From the NCBI GenBank assembly GCA_964406375.1, contig CAYORM010000012.1, positions 1-63,600 on the forward strand: a stretch of 63,600 bases of DNA, written 5' to 3'. Numbering within the stretch: position 1 is the first letter of the stretch; every line of letters begins with the position of its first letter. Shown here one piece after another: positions 23,316 through 31,224 of the stretch. The notes under the pieces were generated by a model, which was not told where the DNA came from, did not search any database, and worked only from the letters and a program-made list of their open reading frames with translations. The position numbers and the translations under genes are program-made. The DNA is from CAYORM01 sp964406375 (GTDB lineage Bacteria > Pseudomonadota > Alphaproteobacteria > DSM-16000 > Inquilinaceae).

Positions 23316-25481
23316 TCAGGAGGTCGGGCCGCGCGCACGGTCGAGGGCATCGAGGACCGCCTCCTCCGTCAGCAGTTCCGGAAGGACGATGCCCTGAGGC
23401 GCCCCAGGCCCGTACACGGCATTGAACGGTATGCCGTAGCGGCCATTGGCGGCAAGCCAGTCGGCGATCGTTACATCCGGCCGCGTCCAGTCGGCGAGCA
23501 TCGGCACCGTTCCGGGCGCCGCAAGGGCGGCGGACACCTCCGGCGCGCCGATCACCAGCGCCTCGTTCACCTTGCAGGTGAGGCACCATTCCGCCGTCAC
23601 ATCGAGGAAGACGACATCGCCGGCGGCGACGCGCGCCGGGATCGCCGCGGGATCGAAGGCGGCCCAGCCGGCCTTGGCATTCCCTGGGTGGGGCGCAGGC
23701 GGTGTGGTCACGAGCGGGGTCGCGAAAGCGGCCGTGACCGCGATCGCCATGCCGGCCGCCACCGTCGCCGCGAGCGCCCGCGGCAGCCTGCGGCGCAACC
23801 AGAGCAGCGTGATCATGATGGCCATCAGCGCGGCGACGGCGAACGCGCCCATAGCGCCGATTTGCGCCGCCAGCACGCCGAGCAGCCAGACGGCGGTCCC
23901 GAGCAGCGCGAGCGCCAGCACCACCTTGACCGCACCCATCCAGCGCCCAGGACGCGGCAGGAGCCGCGACAGGCGCGGGAAGGCCGCGACCGCGAGATAG
24001 GGCAGGGCGAAGCCGAGGCCGAGCGCGATGAAGATGGCGAGCGTCTCGATCGGTCCGCTGCTCAGCGCGAAGCCGACGGCGGTGCCGAGGAAAGGGGCCG
24101 AGCACGGGGTCGCCAGCAGCGTCGCGAAGACGCCCGTCCAGAACGGCGCCGCGAGCCCGCCCTCCGCCTGTGCACCGGCCCGGCCGGCGGCGTCGGCGAT
24201 GCGCCAGGGCAGCACGATCTCGAACAGGCCGAGGAGGTTCGCCGCGAAGCCCGTCAGCAGCACGACCATCGCGATCAGGAAGAACGGCTCCTGGAACTGG
24301 ATGCCCCAGCCGACGGTCGCGCCCGCCGCCGACAGGCCGATCGCGAACCCGGCGAGGGCAAGGAAGGAGACGAGGATGCCGGCGGCGCTGGCGAGGAAGC
24401 CGGCACGGATGCGACGACGGTCGCCACCCGCCTGCAGTGCGCCGAGCAGCTTGAGCGACAGCACCGGCAGCACGCAGGGCATGAGGTTGAGGATCAGCCC
24501 GCCGAGCAGCGCCACCGCGATCATCCCGGCAAGGCCGTCCGGCGTCCCGCCGCCGGCCACCCTTCCGGGCCGGGGTGTCACCTGGGCCTCCATCGCCCGG
24601 GCGCCGTCGACGAGGGTCAGCGTCAGCGGCGCATCGGCGAGGGACGATCCTACCTCGCCGCGCGTGCGGGTGATTGTGGCAACGAGGCGCCGCCCCCCGT
24701 CCGTGACCGTGATTGCGGGCGGGGCGAAGACGGCGGCCGGGCCCCCTTCGACGAAGAGGTCGGGCGTCTCGAACGGCTCGCGCGCCGTCGCGGCGACGGA
24801 CAGCGTCTCGCCCTCGGCCGCCACATCCTCGATCGCGAGGCCTGCGGCGACGCCATCCCCCGGCACCGCCTGGACGAAGCGGTCGATGAGCTGCGCGGCC
24901 TCGGGATCCGCGACGGCCGGGCCGGCGGGCAGGGACAGGGAGAGATTGAAGGTCGCGGGGATGCACAGCTCAGCACAGACCAGGATCTGCGCGGCAAGGC
25001 GGAGATCGATGGGTGCGCCCGGGCTTGCCGGCTCGACCGTCAGCGGGAAGACGAGGTGCCCGTCATAGCCGAAGGTCTCGATGCCGAGCAGCGTCACCCG
25101 CTTTGGCACGGGGTAGGCGAGCGAGACCGCCGCGACATTGTCCGACAGCGAGGCGTCGAGCTGCGGCGGCAGGCCGGCATCGCCGGGCGTGCGCCAATAG
25201 GTGTGCCAGCCGGGATCGAGCCGCAGTTCGAGGCCGAGCGGCAGGCTCTCAAGGTCGCCGGTCGCCTCGACCGCACTGATCAGCCGCGCCTGCGCGCCCT
25301 CCGTTACGTGCCAGGCCGAGGCGGCCGCCTCGGCGCGTCCGGCGGTCGCGCCGAGGACCATCCAGACGAGGGCCACCCAGACGAGGGCTGACAGGGCGTG
25401 GCCCGGCGAGACGGGCGCCGGGCCGAGGGCGCCGAGGCGCCGCAGGGCGGGGCGGGGCGTCACGATGATCGTCCGAAGCAT
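23316..25481 (-). CDS. DsbD/ScsB-like protein-disulfide reductase
   Basis: A 721-residue membrane protein. An N-terminal hydrophobic segment (about 30-48) is followed by a periplasmic DsbD-alpha-like domain with a Cys pair (VCAELC). About eight membrane spans then carry the paired Cys of the electron channel (LNLMPCVLPVLSLK and TPCSAPFLGTAVG). The C-terminal thioredoxin-like domain has an AEWCLTCK active site. It passes electrons from cytoplasmic thioredoxin to periplasmic thiols. ATG 25481 is chosen because it yields a signal anchor; the frame to 25709 would overlap the divergent YqgE gene. The large N-terminal domain resembles ScsB more than classical DsbD. Confidence 0.92.
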   Translation of the reverse strand: MLRTIIVTPRPALRRLGALGPAPVSPGHALSALVWVALVWMVLGATAGRAEAAASAWHVTEGAQARLISAVEATGDLESLPLGLELRLDPGWHTYWRTPGDAGLPPQLDASLSDNVAAVSLAYPVPKRVTLLGIETFGYDGHLVFPLTVEPASPGAPIDLRLAAQILVCAELCIPATFNLSLSLPAGPAVADPEAAQLIDRFVQAVPGDGVAAGLAIEDVAAEGETLSVAATAREPFETPDLFVEGGPAAVFAPPAITVTDGGRRLVATITRTRGEVGSSLADAPLTLTLVDGARAMEAQVTPRPGRVAGGGTPDGLAGMIAVALLGGLILNLMPCVLPVLSLKLLGALQAGGDRRRIRAGFLASAAGILVSFLALAGFAIGLSAAGATVGWGIQFQEPFFLIAMVVLLTGFAANLLGLFEIVLPWRIADAAGRAGAQAEGGLAAPFWTGVFATLLATPCSAPFLGTAVGFALSSGPIETLAIFIALGLGFALPYLAVAAFPRLSRLLPRPGRWMGAVKVVLALALLGTAVWLLGVLAAQIGAMGAFAVAALMAIMITLLWLRRRLPRALAATVAAGMAIAVTAAFATPLVTTPPAPHPGNAKAGWAAFDPAAIPARVAAGDVVFLDVTAEWCLTCKVNEALVIGAPEVSAALAAPGTVPMLADWTRPDVTIADWLAANGRYGIPFNAVYGPGAPQGIVLPELLTEEAVLDALDRARGPTS

Positions 25482-25606
25482 GAAATCCCAGGCTCGTGCA
25501 CCTATACTCCCTAAACGGTTCGGCCGCAGCCCGTCCGGGGTCGCGGGCGGCGCGACGAACCGCCCCAGCAGGCCGCGGTGGCGGCCAGTGCGATGGAGCC
25601 TGACCC

Positions 25607-26200
25607 ATGGCGGAACGCGACACCACCGGCCCTGAGATGGATGGCGGCCCCTATCTGACGGGGCGGCTTCTCGTGGCGATGCCGGGCATGGCCGATCCCC
25701 GCTTCGCACGGGCGGTCATCTATCTGTGTGCCCACAATGCCGGCGGGGCGATGGGCCTCGTCGTCAACAAGCCGCTCGGCACGCTCGATTTTCCCGATCT
25801 TCTCCGCCAAGTCGGCATCGAGCCGCCGGCAGCCGGCGGCTCGGCGCGGGTGCAGTTCGGCGGGCCGGTCGAGGCAAGCCGCGGCTTCGTCCTGCACTCG
25901 ACGGATTATCGCAGCGACCGTTCGGTGGTGATCGATGACGCCGTCGCCGTCACCTCGACCCTCGACGTGCTGCAGGCGATCGCCGACGGCAGCGGGCCGC
26001 GGCAGCGCATCGTCGTGCTCGGCTATGCCGGCTGGTCGCCCGGCCAGCTCGACGCCGAGATCCAGGCCAATGGCTGGCTGTCGGCGCCGGCCGATGAGGC
26101 GATCCTGTTCGACGAGGATCTGTCGACGAAATGGGAGCGGGCGATGGCCAAGCTCGGCATCAGCCCGTTCATGCTGTCAAACGAGGCCGGGCACGCCTGA
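25607..26200 (+). CDS. YqgE/AlgH family protein
   Basis: A 197-residue cytoplasmic protein with family landmarks YLTGRLLVAMPGMADPRFARAV near the start, GAMGLVVNKPL, FGGPV and LGYAGWSPGQLDAEI. The family is widespread and its biochemical role is not settled; AlgH was linked to alginate regulation. ATG 25607 is used; ATG 25637 (MDGGPYLTG) is possible. Divergent from the DsbD-like gene with 125 bases between starts; convergent with leuC. Confidence 0.93.
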   Translation: MAERDTTGPEMDGGPYLTGRLLVAMPGMADPRFARAVIYLCAHNAGGAMGLVVNKPLGTLDFPDLLRQVGIEPPAAGGSARVQFGGPVEASRGFVLHSTDYRSDRSVVIDDAVAVTSTLDVLQAIADGSGPRQRIVVLGYAGWSPGQLDAEIQANGWLSAPADEAILFDEDLSTKWERAMAKLGISPFMLSNEAGHA

Positions 26201-26219
26201 GCGCGCCCGGCCCGCACCG

Positions 26220-27623
26220 TCAGAGCGCCCGGACAGCCGCCAGCCGCCCGGTGACGGCGGCGGCGGCGGCCATCGCCGGGCTGAGCAGATGGGTGCGCCC
26301 GCCGCGCCCCTGCCGGCCCTCGAAATTGCGGTTCGAGGTCGACGCGCAGCGTTCACCGGGCTGCAGCCGATCGGCATTCATCGCAAGGCACATCGAGCAG
26401 CCGGGCTCGCGCCATTCGAAGCCGGCCTCGAGGAAGATCCGGTCCAGCCCCTCCGCCTCGGCCTGGGCCTTCACGAGGCCCGAGCCCGGAACCACCAGCG
26501 CCTGCACGCCTTCGGCGACCCGACGGCCGCGGGCGATCTCGGCTGCGGCACGCAGATCCTCGATGCGCCCATTGGTGCAGGAGCCGATGAACACCTTGTC
26601 GATGGTGATGTCGGTCATCTTCTGACCGGGCGTCAGCCCCATATACTCGAGGCCGCGCTTCCAGGCGCCCGCCCGGTTGGCGTCGCCCGCCGTCGCCGGA
26701 TCGGGCACCGAGCCGGTGATCGGCACGACGTCCTGCGGGCTGGTACCCCAGCTCACCATCGGCGCGATGTCCTCGGCCTTCAGCACGACCTCGCGGTCGT
26801 AGCGCGCACCCGGGTCCGAGGGCAGCGTCCGCCAATAGGCGACGGCCTTCTCCCAATCCTCGCCCTTGGGGGCCATCGGCCGGCCCTTCACATAGGCGAA
26901 GGTCGTCTCGTCCGGGGCGATCAGCCCGGCCCGCGCGCCGGCCTCGATCGACATGTTGCAGATCGTCATGCGGCCTTCCATCGACAGGTCGCGGATCGCC
27001 TCGCCGGCATACTCGATGACGTAGCCGGTGCCGCCCGCGGTGCCGATCTGCCCGATGATGAACAGGATCAGATCCTTGGCCGTGACGCCCGGCGGCAGCG
27101 CGCCCTCGATCGTGATACGCATGTTCTTGGCCGGCTGCTGCAGCAGCGTCTGGGTGGCCAGCACATGCTCGACCTCCGAAGTCCCGATGCCGAAGGCGAG
27201 CGAGCCGAAAGCGCCATGCGTCGCGGTGTGGCTGTCGCCGCAGACGATCGTCATGCCGGGCAGGGTGAAGCCCTGCTCGGGCCCGATGATATGGACGATG
27301 CCCTGACGGGCGTCGTCCATGCGAAAGATCGGCACACCGAAATCACGCGCGTTCTGGTCGAGTGTCTCGACCTGCACGCGGCTCTCTTCATCGGCGATGC
27401 CGCGGCTCCGGTCGGTCGTCGGCACGTTGTGATCGGGCACGGCGAGCGTCTGGTCCGGCCGGCGCACCGTCCGACCGGCCATCCGCAGCCCTTCGAAGGC
27501 CTGCGGGCTCGTGACCTCATGGACCAGATGGCGGTCGATGTAGAGGACGCAGGTGCCGTCCTCCTGGCGGTGGACGACGTGGCTGTCCCAGATCTTGTCG
27601 AACAGGGTACGCGGCGCGGTCAT
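26220..27623 (-). CDS. leuC: 3-isopropylmalate dehydratase large subunit
   Basis: A 467-residue aconitase-superfamily subunit of typical length. The [4Fe-4S] ligands Cys349 (FIGSCTNGR), Cys409 and Cys412 (PGCSMCLAMN) are visible, as is CGDSHTATHGAFG. It isomerises 2- to 3-isopropylmalate for leucine synthesis with LeuD. leuD, leuB and leuA are not next to it, so it is a stand-alone gene here. About 140 bases upstream (27624-27765) contain GC-rich repeats but no attenuator peptide that I could identify. Confidence 0.97.
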   Translation of the reverse strand: MTAPRTLFDKIWDSHVVHRQEDGTCVLYIDRHLVHEVTSPQAFEGLRMAGRTVRRPDQTLAVPDHNVPTTDRSRGIADEESRVQVETLDQNARDFGVPIFRMDDARQGIVHIIGPEQGFTLPGMTIVCGDSHTATHGAFGSLAFGIGTSEVEHVLATQTLLQQPAKNMRITIEGALPPGVTAKDLILFIIGQIGTAGGTGYVIEYAGEAIRDLSMEGRMTICNMSIEAGARAGLIAPDETTFAYVKGRPMAPKGEDWEKAVAYWRTLPSDPGARYDREVVLKAEDIAPMVSWGTSPQDVVPITGSVPDPATAGDANRAGAWKRGLEYMGLTPGQKMTDITIDKVFIGSCTNGRIEDLRAAAEIARGRRVAEGVQALVVPGSGLVKAQAEAEGLDRIFLEAGFEWREPGCSMCLAMNADRLQPGERCASTSNRNFEGRQGRGGRTHLLSPAMAAAAAVTGRLAAVRAL

Positions 27624-27765
27624 GGCTTCGTCTTTCGCTGCGGCCGGCCTCCCTCCGGGCCGGGACCCGTCACCGGGCCGAGGCGGACACTAGCCAAGGG
27701 TTGTCTCGTATCAAAGGCCGAAATTGTCACCACAGGCGCGGTGCAAACCGCTGAAATCCTGCGAT

Positions 27766-28461
27766 TCACCCGATCGCAGCGCGGGCCGTGACGACGGCAC
27801 CCAACCAGTCCTCGAGCTCATCGACGATGATGTCGACATCGCCGGGCTGCGGCTCACCGGCGAAATCCGTCGGGGTACGGACCCAGGCGGTGGTCATGCC
27901 GAGTGCCCGGGCCGGCACCAGATTGCGCACCATGTCCTCGACCATGATCGCCCGGCGCGGATCGAAGCCGTAGCGCGCCACCATCGCGGCATAGGGTGCG
28001 GGGTCGGGCTTGGGGAGGAAGCCGCCCGCCACGATGTCGAACACATCCTCGAAACGGCCGGCGATCCCGAGGCGGTCGAGCACCCGTTCGACATGGGCGA
28101 CCGAGCCGTTGGTGAAGACGAGCTTGCGTCCCGGCAGGGCATCGAGTGCGGCGGCGAGCGCCGGCGCCGGGTCGACGGCGGCGAGATCAATCGCATGGAC
28201 GAAATCGAGGAAGTCGTGCGGGTCGATGCCATGCTCCGTCATCAGCCCGCGCAGCGTCGTCCCATGGGTGCGGAACAGCCGTTTCTGCTCGGCGCGTGCC
28301 GTCTGCGGGTCGAGGCCGAAGCGCGCGGCGATGTACTCCCCCATCCGCCGGTCGACCTGGTCGAACAGGTTGCTGCGAGCCGGGTAAAGGGTGTTGTCGA
28401 GATCGAAGACCCAGGTCTCGACATGGTGGAGCGGGTCGACCGTCAAGGCAGGCGTGCTCAT
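27766..28461 (-). CDS. Pyrimidine 5'-nucleotidase (HAD superfamily)
   Basis: A 231-residue HAD phosphatase with motif I DLDNTLYPA, motif II VFTNGS, motif III Lys in LPKPDPAPY and motif IV VEDMVRNL. The DLDNTLYPA and LFRTHGTTLRGL segments match the TIGR01993-type pyrimidine 5'-nucleotidase group (SDT1/YjjG-like) common in alphaproteobacteria. It probably dephosphorylates UMP/CMP-like nucleotides. ATGA overlap with the yciB stop. Confidence 0.9.
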   Translation of the reverse strand: MSTPALTVDPLHHVETWVFDLDNTLYPARSNLFDQVDRRMGEYIAARFGLDPQTARAEQKRLFRTHGTTLRGLMTEHGIDPHDFLDFVHAIDLAAVDPAPALAAALDALPGRKLVFTNGSVAHVERVLDRLGIAGRFEDVFDIVAGGFLPKPDPAPYAAMVARYGFDPRRAIMVEDMVRNLVPARALGMTTAWVRTPTDFAGEPQPGDVDIIVDELEDWLGAVVTARAAIG

Positions 28462-29072
28462 CGGGCGGCGGCCGGATCTTCCTCGCTGCCATTGGCGGCC
28501 GCTGCACCCAAAGCCGCCTGATCACGCATGATCAGCGGGATCTGCGCCGCGGCGAAGATTAGGGTCAGCGGCATGATGCCGAACAGCTTGAAACCGGCCC
28601 AGAATTCGGTCGAGAAGGACCGCCAGACGATCTCATTGATGACCGCGAGGACGACGAAGAAGCCGGCCCAGCGCCAGGTGAGGATCCGCCAGCCCCGCTC
28701 GGTCAGCTCGATCATCTGTCCCATCACCAGCTTCAGCAGGTGGCGGCCGGTGATGAGGCCGAAGAACAGGATCGCCGCGAACAGCAGGTTCACGATCGTC
28801 GGCTTCAGTTTGATGAAGATCGCGTCGTCCAGCCATAGCGTCAGCCCGCCAAAGACGAGGACGAAGCCGCAGGAGACGATCGGCATGATCGGCCAGCGCC
28901 GCTCGAGCCGGATCGAGGCGGCGACGGCGATGACGGTTGCCACCATGAACAGCGCCGTCGCCACCATGATGCCGGAGAGCTGGTTGGCGACGAAGAACAC
29001 CACGAGCGGTCCGGCCTCGAGCCCGAGGCGGCGAAGGGGGGTGGTCTCTGCGGCGACGGCGGCGTCGGTCAT
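28458..29072 (-). CDS. yciB: Septation protein A (YciB family membrane protein)
   Basis: A 204-residue inner-membrane protein with about five hydrophobic segments and the family stretches FVVLAVINEIVWR, WAGFKLFGIMPLTLIF and KPTIVNLLFAAILFFGL. It has been linked to septation and envelope integrity. An N-terminal extension of about 15 residues precedes the conserved LEAGPLVVFF segment. Coupled to the nucleotidase gene by a four-base overlap. Confidence 0.94.
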   Translation of the reverse strand: MTDAAVAAETTPLRRLGLEAGPLVVFFVANQLSGIMVATALFMVATVIAVAASIRLERRWPIMPIVSCGFVLVFGGLTLWLDDAIFIKLKPTIVNLLFAAILFFGLITGRHLLKLVMGQMIELTERGWRILTWRWAGFFVVLAVINEIVWRSFSTEFWAGFKLFGIMPLTLIFAAAQIPLIMRDQAALGAAAANGSEEDPAAAR

Positions 29073-29111
29073 CGGCTCTGGTCGCTCCGGTGGCGAAGGG
29101 CAGGGGGTCGG

Positions 29112-29870
29112 TCAGACGTGCTGGCCGCCATTGATATGGATCTCCGCCCCGTTGATGTAGGAGGCCGCGGCCGAACACAGGAAGAAGATCGTCGCGGCGA
29201 CCTCCTCCGGCCGGCCGAGGCGCTTCATCGGGATCTCGTTGCGGACGATCTCCTCGGTCCCGGGCGAGAGGATGGAGGTGTCGATCTCCCCCGGCGCAAT
29301 GGCGTTGACGCGGATGCCGTGCGGCCCGAATTCGTGCGCCATCTCACGTGTCAACGCCGCAAGCGCCGCCTTAGACGCCGCATAGGCCGGGCCGGCGAAG
29401 GGATGGACGCGTCCGCCGGCGATCGAGGTGACGTTGATGACGGTTCCACGCGCCGCCTTCAATTCGTCGAACAGGCCGCGCGCCAGAAGTGCAGTGGCGA
29501 AGAGATTGACCGTGAAGACGCCCAGCCAGTCGGCATAGCCGGTGTCCAGCACGCCCATCCGCCCGCCGCCGGGCCGCTTGGGCGAGATGCCGGCATTGTT
29601 GACCAGCGCGTCAAGCCGGCCGATCGGCGCCAGCCGCGCCTTCAGCCCGGCGATGCCGGCCTCGATCGCCTGCGGATCGGACAGATCGAGCTGGACATGG
29701 TTCTCCTCGCCACCCTCCCAGGGGCAGTCGGGCGAGAAGGGGTGGCGCGACACGGTCAGCACCCGCCAGCCGGCGGCGCCGAAGCGCTTCACCGCGGCAT
29801 GGCCGATACCCCGGCTCGCGCCGGTCAATAGCAGGGTCTTGCGCTCACCCTCGCGCGTCTCGGTGCTCAT
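29112..29870 (-). CDS. SDR family oxidoreductase
   Basis: A 252-residue classical SDR with cofactor loop TGASRGIGHAA, VNNAG, INVTS and the YAASK catalytic pair, ending INGAEIHINGG. ATG 29870 is preferred; the frame to 29924 adds 18 basic residues without a ribosome-binding site. The substrate is unknown and the neighbours (yciB, ctaG) give no metabolic clue. Confidence 0.9.
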   Translation of the reverse strand: MSTETREGERKTLLLTGASRGIGHAAVKRFGAAGWRVLTVSRHPFSPDCPWEGGEENHVQLDLSDPQAIEAGIAGLKARLAPIGRLDALVNNAGISPKRPGGGRMGVLDTGYADWLGVFTVNLFATALLARGLFDELKAARGTVINVTSIAGGRVHPFAGPAYAASKAALAALTREMAHEFGPHGIRVNAIAPGEIDTSILSPGTEEIVRNEIPMKRLGRPEEVAATIFFLCSAAASYINGAEIHINGGQHV

Positions 29871-29934
29871 CACGGTCCGGCTCTCAATTCGTCGGACCTT
29901 CCCACCCCGAGGCGGCGCGATCAAGGCATGACGC

Positions 29935-30675
29935 TCAGGCGGTGGTCCTGCCCTCGCCTCGGGACAACCAGCGGGCGAAGGCGCCGAGGGCGATCGCCGC
30001 GAAGAGGGTGCCGCCCGGCACCCACATCACCAGCCCGCCGAGCTGCTGATCCTCCAGCGGCGTGAGGCCCCAGGCCAGCGTCGTGGCGCTGTGCACCTCG
30101 AAGAGCGGGCGCGGCGCCAATGTCAGGAGGGCGCTGATCAGGCTCATCTGCGCGGCGGTGCCGAAGCCAAGGACGATGGCCGTGCCGGGGCTGTCTGCGG
30201 TGTCGAACAGGCCGCGCCACAGGCCGACGGCGCCGGCGAAGAGCGTCAGATGCATGATCCAGTAGACGGCATCCGAGCGCAGGGTCGCGTCATAGGGGCC
30301 GGGCAGGTGCCAGATCCACAGCAGGACCGCGAACAGGGCGGCCGCGCCGGCCCCCCGACCGGCCGCACCGCTTCGGCTGAAAGGGCCGAGGCCGGCGGCA
30401 ACCAGCGGCGCCGCAACGAGGATCAGCAGCATGTGCTGGGCCACGCGGGCCGAGAACAGCGCAACGCTGAGATGGCAGAGCGGGGAGATGAGGGCGAGCG
30501 CCGCGAGCGCCCATCCCGCGGCAAAGGCGGCACGGCGGCGAGGATCGAGCCGGTGCGACGCCAGGAAATACGCGACTGCCGCGACCGAAAGTCCGACCAG
30601 CAGCCACGGATCGGTGTTCCACGTGGCCTCGCCGGGCACGGGTGGCGCCCCGCAATAGGCCAGGATCTCGGTCAT
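29935..30675 (-). CDS. Cytochrome c oxidase assembly protein (CtaG/Caa3 family)
   Basis: A 246-residue membrane protein with about seven hydrophobic segments. Family features include an N-terminal YCGAPPVPGEATW segment, HMLLILVAAPL with the conserved His, WIWHLPGPYDATL and DQQLGGLVMWVPGG near the C-terminus. The Caa3_CtaG family supports cytochrome oxidase maturation, probably copper delivery. GGGAGG nine bases before ATG 30675 fixes the start; the longer frame to 30777 crosses an AT-rich regulatory region. No oxidase structural genes are adjacent. Confidence 0.9.
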   Translation of the reverse strand: MTEILAYCGAPPVPGEATWNTDPWLLVGLSVAAVAYFLASHRLDPRRRAAFAAGWALAALALISPLCHLSVALFSARVAQHMLLILVAAPLVAAGLGPFSRSGAAGRGAGAAALFAVLLWIWHLPGPYDATLRSDAVYWIMHLTLFAGAVGLWRGLFDTADSPGTAIVLGFGTAAQMSLISALLTLAPRPLFEVHSATTLAWGLTPLEDQQLGGLVMWVPGGTLFAAIALGAFARWLSRGEGRTTA

Positions 30676-30756
30676 CGGCAGAGGCCTCCCTGTCCCCTGA
30701 ACCCGCTGCAGATCATATCGTTCCCGACAGGTCTGCGCCGGGAGATCGCCCCTAAA

Positions 30757-30787
30757 ATCAATGTAGATCAATGACATATATATTGAT
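30757..30787. promoter_or_regulatory. AT-rich repeat cluster between ctaG and VOC gene
   Basis: ATCAATG occurs at 30757-30763 and again at 30767-30773, ten bases apart (one helical turn). ATTGAT at 30782-30787 forms an inverted repeat with the second copy across nine bases. The intervening TATATATT could be a -10 element for the VOC gene. AT-richness here contrasts sharply with the surrounding GC-rich DNA. A shared operator for the divergent genes is likely; the regulator is unknown. Confidence 0.45.
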
Positions 30788-30838
30788 TATAGCCGAGCCG
30801 CGCGGAGTCTGCACAGTCATGAAGAAGGGAGAAAGCCC

Positions 30839-31189
30839 ATGAAGATCAAGAGGATCGTGGCCAATATCGCGACGCCGGAACCGGCCGCGGCCGCCCGCTT
30901 CTATCGGGACCTGCTGGGGCTCGAGCTGCTCATGGATATGGGCTGGATCGCGACCTACGGCTCAGACGAGCAGATGCGCCTTCAGCTCTCTTTCATGAGC
31001 GAGGGCGGATCAGGAACGCCGGTGCCGGACCTGTCGATCGAGGTCGACGATCTCGAAGCGGTTCTCGCCCGCGTGCGAGGCGCAGGCGTCACGATCGAAT
31101 ACGGCCCCGCGGAGGAACCGTGGGGGGTACGGCGCTTTTTCGTCCGCGACCCGTTCGGCCGCCTCCTCAACATCCTCCAGCATCAATGA
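30839..31189 (+). CDS. VOC family (glyoxalase/bleomycin resistance-like) protein
   Basis: A 116-residue single vicinal-oxygen-chelate domain with two beta-alpha-beta-beta-beta units: ANIATPEPAAAARFYRDLLGLELLMD at the start and PWGVRRFFVRDPFGRLLNILQH at the end, where the metal-ligand Glu/His positions appear partly replaced. GAAGGGAGA before ATG 30839 is a good ribosome-binding site. Function unknown; these proteins range from dioxygenases to stress-related binding proteins. Confidence 0.88.
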   Translation: MKIKRIVANIATPEPAAAARFYRDLLGLELLMDMGWIATYGSDEQMRLQLSFMSEGGSGTPVPDLSIEVDDLEAVLARVRGAGVTIEYGPAEEPWGVRRFFVRDPFGRLLNILQHQ

Positions 31190-31224
31190 TCCGCCGCGCC
31201 GGCATTGCCGCCGGGGGTGACGGC

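Noticed and set aside
23094..25391. Plus-strand open frame of about 765 codons
   Set aside because: Antisense to the DsbD-like gene; repetitive charged composition and no recognisable domain.
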